DNA from: CAZVXI01 sp964631295
GTDB taxonomy: Bacteria; Planctomycetota; Phycisphaerae; Phycisphaerales; SM1A02
Direction: 5' to 3'
NCBI GenBank assembly: GCA_964631295.1
Contig: CAZVXI010000155.1
Location: 1-7,580 of the forward strand
Length of the DNA: 7,580 nt
Part shown: piece by piece, positions 6,038 to 7,580 of the stretch
How the letters are laid out: each line of letters opens with the position of its first letter
Position numbering within the stretch: position 1 is the first letter of the stretch
Program-made: the position numbers and the translations under genes
Notes under the pieces: generated by a model
Told to the model about the DNA's origin: nothing
Database searches by the model: none
The model's input: only the letters and a program-made list of their open reading frames with translations

Positions 6038-6043
6038 CTTGCG
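6029..6043. terminator. short inverted repeat with stop codon in loop, possible bidirectional terminator
   Basis: CGCAAG (6029-6034) and CTTGCG (6038-6043) are perfect complements, and the 3-base loop is the TAG stop of the small basic gene. It sits exactly between two convergent genes whose stops are 7 bp apart. On the minus strand the stem is followed by a pyrimidine-rich CTTTCGCTTCTT; on the plus strand there is only ATT. The stem is short and lacks a real T-run, so termination is uncertain. Confidence 0.35.
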
Positions 6044-6044
6044 A

Positions 6045-7490
6045 TTACGCCATGCGTTCAACTTCCACGCCCTCGGGCAACGATTCGAGAAACGCTCTGC
6101 CGTAGCCCTTGGTCAGCACGCGCGGGTCGAGGATGACGATGCGGCCTTCATCGTATGAAGAACGGATCAACCGGCCCCAGCCCTGCTTGAAACGGATCAC
6201 CGCCTTGGGGACCTGGTCATCGAAGAACGGGTGGCCGCCGTGCTCGGTGATGTACTCGTGCCTGGCTTCGATGAGCGGACGATCGGGCACATCGAACGGC
6301 AGGCGCGTGATGATGACGTTGCGCAGGCCTTGGCCGCGCACATCGACGCCCTGCCAGAAGCGGGATGTACCCAGCAGCACGCTGCGGTCATCGGCACGGA
6401 AACGGTTGAGCAGCACAGTCGGCGGGCCGTCGCGGTCCTGCACGAGGACGGGATGTTCGAGCGATGCAAGCCGGTCGCGCAGCCGATCCGCCACCTTGTT
6501 GAGCATATCGAAGCTGGTGAAGAGCACGAACGCGCCGCCATCGGTGGCCATCACCTGCTCTTCGATGCGCGGGCAGATGGCATCGATGAACTTCCCGCCG
6601 GCAGGATCGGGCATGTTCGGGTCGACAAGCACACGCATCTGCTCGGGATAATGAAACGGACTGCCAAGCGCGATCGTGCGTGCGCCCCCTGTAGTCGAGC
6701 CACATCCGAGGCGACCAGCGACGTGTGAGAAATCATCGCGCCGGGTGGTGAGCGTGGCGGAGGTGAGTACGACGCCGATGTCTTTCTCGAAGAGTTGCTC
6801 GCGCAGAATGCCTGCGACCTCGACCGCCATGCACTTGAGACTGATGCGCGGGCGCTTGCGTGAGATCGATGTGGTCGCACGATGAGCGCTGCGGCTACCC
6901 CCACTTCCGGGGGCTTCCAGCCAGTACACACAGCCGTCGATCTGTTGCTCGAGAAGCATCTGTGTCTCCCGGGCAATGTCGCTGGCGCGCTGGGCGTAGC
7001 TGTTGAGTTCGAACTGGTCTGCATCGCGCGGGGCCTGCTCCCGCAGGAGCTTGAGCAGGTTGGCGAGCTTTGTCATCTCGCTAAAGAGCGTGTTGTCGAT
7101 GATGTTGGCCTCACGAATGCGGCCGTTGCGCGGCCCCTTGTGCTGCGCCCATTCGAGCAGCGCATCAAAGAAGCGGCCGTTCACATCATGGCAGTGCAGC
7201 ACATGATTGATCGTCTGATCGATGCGCCTGGCTTCGCCGTCATCCTTGAGTTTGAGCGTGGAGAGAAAGCCGCGATGCCGCGTCGGATGGTGCAGCAGCC
7301 GCAGCAGGTGCTCGACGCGGGCCTGCGAGAGCGACATGCCAAAGTGTTCCGCTGCGACATCTTCGATCGAGTGTGCTTCATCGAAGATCACGTGGTCATA
7401 CTGTGGCAGGAAGCCGACACCTTGCGAACGCAGCGCGAGATCAGAGAAGAACAGTGCGTGGTTGCAGATGAGCAGGTCGCCGTTCTCCAT
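6045..7490 (-). CDS. dinG: DinG/YoaA-type (XPD-like) ATP-dependent helicase, C-terminal part of an interrupted gene
   Basis: The symbol is family level. From ATG 7488-7490 the frame gives 481 residues covering the second half of a superfamily 2, 5'-3' helicase used in DNA repair and resolution of unusual structures. Visible are 'ADLL..NHALFF'-type sequence (5-15, here GDLLICNHALFFSDL), the Walker B DEAH box at 37-40, 'VVLTSATLT' at 240-248, 'FVLFTSFDML' at 321-330, 'LLGTSRFWQGVDVRGQGLRN' at 372-391 and motif VI 'KQGWGRLIRS' at 435-444, with a normal C-terminus. Missing are the Walker A P-loop and the N-terminal third, which should be encoded upstream. That direction is blocked by TAG at 7527-7529, 12 codons before this ATG. 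No Shine-Dalgarno precedes the ATG, so it is probably not the true start. All motifs seen are intact and no other frame break is visible, suggesting a recent mutation, a base error, or a split gene. Confidence 0.85.
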   Translation of the reverse strand: MENGDLLICNHALFFSDLALRSQGVGFLPQYDHVIFDEAHSIEDVAAEHFGMSLSQARVEHLLRLLHHPTRHRGFLSTLKLKDDGEARRIDQTINHVLHCHDVNGRFFDALLEWAQHKGPRNGRIREANIIDNTLFSEMTKLANLLKLLREQAPRDADQFELNSYAQRASDIARETQMLLEQQIDGCVYWLEAPGSGGSRSAHRATTSISRKRPRISLKCMAVEVAGILREQLFEKDIGVVLTSATLTTRRDDFSHVAGRLGCGSTTGGARTIALGSPFHYPEQMRVLVDPNMPDPAGGKFIDAICPRIEEQVMATDGGAFVLFTSFDMLNKVADRLRDRLASLEHPVLVQDRDGPPTVLLNRFRADDRSVLLGTSRFWQGVDVRGQGLRNVIITRLPFDVPDRPLIEARHEYITEHGGHPFFDDQVPKAVIRFKQGWGRLIRSSYDEGRIVILDPRVLTKGYGRAFLESLPEGVEVERMA

Positions 7491-7580
7491 GCGGCGACGG
7501 GCGCGCTGGAAGAAGCACTTGTCGTACTAACGCGCCTGCATGGCGGTGACCCAGCCGAACGTGCCGTCGACCTCGATCGC
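7491..7580 (-). pseudogene. 5' continuation of the helicase frame, broken by in-frame TAG
   Basis: The helicase frame continues past its first ATG toward the right edge. Between ATG and stop it reads YDKCFFQRARRR, matching the family's usual 'Y..C.(F/Y)(Y/F).(A/S)R' stretch just before 'ADLL..NHALFF'. Then comes TAG at 7527-7529. Beyond it the same frame reads EVDGTFGWVTAMQAR with G/C in almost every third position, so coding character persists in the same phase on both sides, pointing to a nonsense change rather than a frameshift. The segment holds only one of the closely spaced cysteines that bind the 4Fe-4S cluster in DinG/XPD enzymes. The N-terminal ATPase motif lies outside the window. 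Confidence 0.6.

Noticed and set aside
5702..6061. N-terminal extension of the zinc-ribbon membrane protein gene to 6061
   Set aside because: Arg-rich, antisense to the small basic gene with its good Shine-Dalgarno, and it would bury the N-terminal membrane helix inside the protein.
7527..7529. Amber codon read through as an amino acid
   Set aside because: TAG is used as the ordinary stop of two other genes in the window, and no recoding signal is visible.
1..7580. CRISPR array, insertion sequence, prophage, toxin-antitoxin or defence island
   Set aside because: No spaced direct repeats, transposase, integrase, terminal repeats or known defence domains were seen; the gene set looks like ordinary chromosome.

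Overview
The window looks like ordinary chromosomal DNA from a GC-rich member of the Planctomycetota, most likely class Phycisphaerae. Three signs support this. The plus-strand gene that ends at position 67 finishes with the 'ADLL..LSNWG' tail (a dockerin-like EF-hand half) seen on many secreted proteins of that group. The 226-residue membrane protein at 5021-5701 has the lineage-typical C-terminal layout: 'PIWPG..NT', a membrane segment, then 'RRR.GRC..CGYDLRG...CPECG'. Shine-Dalgarno signals are present on only some genes. This placement is inference from protein style; no rRNA or marker gene is present.

Layout, left to right. (1) 2-67 (+) is the 3' end of a secreted-protein gene. (2) 59-544 (-) is a YkgJ-type CxxCxxCC cysteine-cluster protein, and 572-1525 (-) is an acidic, unrecognised 317-residue protein. 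They lie 27 bp apart and are probably co-transcribed. (3) 1526-1861 is a gene-free divergent region with a GC-rich inverted repeat and one AT-rich patch. (4) 1862-3709 (+) is a sodium:alanine/glycine-type symporter (AGCS family) with an unusual soluble insert of about 115 residues, followed by a clear intrinsic terminator at 3736-3763. (5) 3814-4359 (+) is a pyridoxamine 5'-phosphate oxidase-like flavin split-barrel protein. It is convergent with 4386-4766 (-), a small unrecognised membrane protein with a well-supported TTG start. (6) 4767-5020 has no confident gene. (7) 5021-5701 (-) is the membrane/zinc-ribbon protein, divergent from a 58-residue, very basic small protein at 5861-6037 (+). 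(8) 6045 to the right edge (-) is the C-terminal half of a DinG/YoaA-type (XPD-like) helicase whose frame is broken by an in-frame TAG at 7527-7529.

The genes do not form one pathway. Apart from the probable two-gene unit at 59-1525, they look like independent housekeeping or lineage-specific genes. I see no CRISPR array, transposase, integrase, toxin-antitoxin pair, phage gene or RNA gene, and nothing I would call a new multi-gene system. The points most worth a second look are the interrupted helicase, the symporter insert, the small basic gene with an inverted repeat around its stop codon, and the two unrecognised lineage-type proteins.
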